Shown here in pieces: positions 5,865 to 7,411 of a stretch of 7,411 nt of DNA (position 1 is its first letter; each line of letters opens with the position of its first letter). Source of the stretch: an uncultured Clostridia bacterium (GTDB taxonomy: Bacteria; Bacillota; Clostridia; Christensenellales; Aristaeellaceae); contig CAKTXH010000108.1 in NCBI GenBank assembly GCA_934630975.1, forward strand, positions 1 through 7,411, given 5' to 3'. A model generated the notes under the pieces. That model did no database searches and was not told the DNA's origin. It saw nothing but the letters and a program-made list of their open reading frames with translations. Made by a program: the position numbers and the translations under genes.

Positions 5865-7175
5865 TTGCATCGCATCTACAAATGGTTCCTCGCGGCTGCC
5901 GCCGTCTGCCTGATGGGCACGAGCGCCGTCGCCGCTGCGGAGGATTCCTACTACCTCGAGCTGCCCACCAAGGGAATCACTTCTTCACGAAAGATCTCCG
6001 TGGATGTGCCGGATGAAAACCCGGTGATCGACGGTATAAATCCGCTGACCGGCGAGAGCTGGTACGGCAACTATTACCCGATCCTCGTCAATATCGACGC
6101 GCACCCGGACGCGCTGCCGCACTGGGGCGTAGCCTCCGCCGATATCTCCTATGAAATGCCGATTCAGGCCGACGGTTCCACCCGTTCCGCCATGCTTTTC
6201 ATGGGCACGATTCCATCCGCTGCCGGCCCTGTCCGTTCCGCGCGCGTGCCGATGGGTAACCTGCGCGAAATGTGGGACAGCGCCTGGGTGTTCTACGGCT
6301 GGCAGAACTGGGCCGGCGGCACCAACACCGTCGTGGACGTGGACGACTGGGCGCTTTCCATCCATAAGGACGCGCGCCAGAAGGGTCGCTGGGTGTTCCC
6401 GTTCGTCGAGGGTTCCGAGCGCAATTACAGCGACCTGTTCCATCGTGAGAGCGACGGCCAGCACGTCGCCCCGCACAACGTTCAGATCAACATGAACGCC
6501 GTCTCCTCCCTCTTCACGCAGGAATCGGCCAAGCACCCGTTCAAGTTCACCGATACCGGCCTTGACCGCGGCGTGGACGTTTCTTCCATCACCATCAACT
6601 ACAAGACCACGACCCCGGCCTACGTCACCTCTTATCAGTATAACGAGATGACCGGCCTGTACGAGCGCTATCGCAACGGCTCCCCGTATTACGACGCCCT
6701 CAGCGGCGCGCAGACGGAATACGCCAACGTGATCGTGCTGCGCACCGATGTCGCCTGGTACAACAACGCCCCGCAGCGCCCGGTGATTCAGCTGGTCGGT
6801 CAGGGCGTGGCCGAGATCTTCCAGAATGGCAAGTACATCCGCGGCACGTGGGTGCGCACCCATGACGGCAAGACCGGCGACGACGTGAAGTCCCTCTCCT
6901 CCCGCATGGTCTTCCTGGATGAAAACGGCGAGGAGCTGGAGATGAAGGTCGGCAAGACCTTTATCCAGATTGTGAACAACGATCAATCCGTCATCGTCAA
7001 CGCAGGCGAGCAGATCGAAGGCGCGACCGCGCAGGCCACCCCGGCCCCGACCGCGACCCCGAAGCCGACCCGCACCCCGAAGCCGACCCGCACCCCGAAG
7101 GCCAGCGCCAACGCGACGCCGGTTCCCGTCGAGGGCGACGACAACGCCGATGAGGATATCTCCTTCGGCGGCTGA
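5865..7175 (+). CDS. Secreted YerB-like protein, DUF3048 family
   Basis: A 436-residue exported protein whose family (DUF3048, including Bacillus YerB) has no firmly established function. Residues 1-25 form a Sec signal peptide: positively charged start, hydrophobic core at 8-18, Ala-rich cleavage region near AVAAA. YerB is a lipoprotein, but the only early Cys (15) is preceded by AAV, a poor lipobox, so this one is probably released or held by other means. The DUF3048 N-terminal domain is clear: INPLTGE (58-64), PILVNIDAHPDALPHWGVASADISYE (72-97), GPVRSAR (121-127) and VAPHN (201-205). The C-terminal domain follows: a YE.Y.NG region (266-272), FQNGKYIRGTW (319-329) and FLDENGEELEMKVGKTFIQIV (350-370). 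Residues 388-422 are a low-complexity Thr/Pro/Lys tail (TPKPTR repeated), then an acidic end; such a tail is a plausible spacer across or along the cell wall. It is transcribed alone from its own promoter, with a terminator 13 bases after the stop. Confidence 0.92.
   Translation: MHRIYKWFLAAAAVCLMGTSAVAAAEDSYYLELPTKGITSSRKISVDVPDENPVIDGINPLTGESWYGNYYPILVNIDAHPDALPHWGVASADISYEMPIQADGSTRSAMLFMGTIPSAAGPVRSARVPMGNLREMWDSAWVFYGWQNWAGGTNTVVDVDDWALSIHKDARQKGRWVFPFVEGSERNYSDLFHRESDGQHVAPHNVQINMNAVSSLFTQESAKHPFKFTDTGLDRGVDVSSITINYKTTTPAYVTSYQYNEMTGLYERYRNGSPYYDALSGAQTEYANVIVLRTDVAWYNNAPQRPVIQLVGQGVAEIFQNGKYIRGTWVRTHDGKTGDDVKSLSSRMVFLDENGEELEMKVGKTFIQIVNNDQSVIVNAGEQIEGATAQATPAPTATPKPTRTPKPTRTPKASANATPVPVEGDDNADEDISFGG
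7057..7100 (+). repeat. 18-bp tandem repeat in the DUF3048 coding sequence
   Basis: Two exact copies of CCCCGAAGCCGACCCGCA (7057-7074 and 7075-7092) plus the first 8 bases of a third. Each encodes six residues (TPKPTR, in register). The unit is a multiple of three, so gain or loss of copies would change tail length without breaking the frame. Confidence 0.9.
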
Positions 7176-7187
7176 TCAACCCGATTG

Positions 7188-7225
7188 AAAAGAGGACGAG
7201 CTGTAAAAGGCCCGCCCTCTTTTTA
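7188..7225. terminator. Terminator of the DUF3048 gene, likely bidirectional
   Basis: AAAAGAGG-a-CG-a-GC pairs with GC-c-CG-c-CCTCTTTT: 12 base pairs with two A/C mismatches and an 8-base loop, followed by T on the plus strand. The A run before the stem gives a T run on the minus strand, so it can also stop the convergent gene. Confidence 0.87.
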
Positions 7226-7254
7226 TAGACAGAAAAGCTTTTTCAATCCAAAAG

Positions 7255-7284
7255 GAGCCGCGCCAGCCCATGCCGACGCGGCTC
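7255..7284. terminator. Second terminator between convergent genes, bidirectional
   Basis: Perfect 8-bp stem, GAGCCGCG / CGCGGCTC, with a 14-base loop. TTTTT follows on the plus strand and CTTTT on the minus. On the minus strand it begins about 22 bases after the stop of the partial gene at 7307, so it most likely serves that gene first. Confidence 0.82.
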
Positions 7285-7306
7285 TTTTTCTGTTCAGGTG
7301 AATCTC

Positions 7307-7411
7307 TTAATCCTCGTAAGGATGCTCGGCGCGGTACTTCGTCAGCAGCTTCTCGATGCGGTTCCACGGGTTGAGCAGGTAGCTCAGGGACTGATCGTGG
7401 TTGAGCGTCGC
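7307..7411 (-). CDS. C-terminal end of an unrecognised protein (5' part outside the window)
   Basis: Thirty-four codons and a TAA stop, read from the right edge. The peptide includes NHDQSLSYLLNPWNRIEKLL and ends YRAEHPYED: soluble, amphipathic and charged, with no membrane segment. Coding is supported by codon use like that of the neighbours (G/C at most third positions), by the terminator just after the stop, and by the absence of any other reading. I cannot assign a family from this fragment. It converges on the DUF3048 gene. Confidence 0.68.
   Translation of the reverse strand, partial: ATLNHDQSLSYLLNPWNRIEKLLTKYRAEHPYED

Noticed and set aside
5985..6986. 333-codon minus-strand open frame opposite the DUF3048 gene
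   Set aside because: Shadow frame. The plus-strand DUF3048 reading has a signal peptide, family motifs, a promoter and a terminator.

Overview
This looks like chromosomal DNA from an anaerobic, fermentative Bacillota (class Clostridia). The reasons are oxygen-sensitive pyruvate formate-lyase, strong AAAGGAGG-type ribosome binding sites, TTG and GTG starts, sigma-A-like promoters with 17-base spacers, short T-tailed terminators, and a YerB-type DUF3048 envelope protein with a Thr/Pro tail. Coding regions are GC-rich at third positions, while intergenic stretches are AT-rich. A gut lineage such as Christensenellales is possible, but that is inference only.

Layout, left to right. (1) 1-1814, minus: pflB, cut by the window edge so that its C-terminal glycyl-radical domain is missing. 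Its promoter at 1867-1895 carries stacked inverted repeats. (2) 2050-2461, minus: an enolase gene reduced to its first 32 and last 105 codons, joined out of frame. The promoter and ribosome binding site are intact. (3) 2462-2843: intergenic, with the eno promoter, a promoter-to-terminator unit that could make a small RNA of about 150 nt, and the terminator of the next gene. (4) 2844-4196, minus: a MATE-family multidrug exporter, starting at TTG. (5) 4300-5505, minus: an AspB-type aspartate aminotransferase, starting at GTG, with a hairpin in its leader. (6) 5506-5864: a divergent promoter region. (7) 5865-7175, plus: a secreted YerB-like DUF3048 protein, starting at TTG. (8) 7188-7284: two tandem terminators between convergent genes. 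(9) 7307-7411, minus: the last 34 codons of an unrecognised gene.

The genes do not form one pathway. Almost every one has its own promoter and terminator, so they read as independent housekeeping units: pyruvate fermentation (pflB), glycolysis (eno remnant), amino-acid metabolism (aspB), efflux (MATE) and cell envelope (DUF3048). I see no mobile element, CRISPR array, tRNA or rRNA. The points that most deserve a second look are the enolase deletion, which removes most of a normally essential enzyme and may be real or an assembly error, the candidate small RNA next to it, and the dyads over the pflB promoter.
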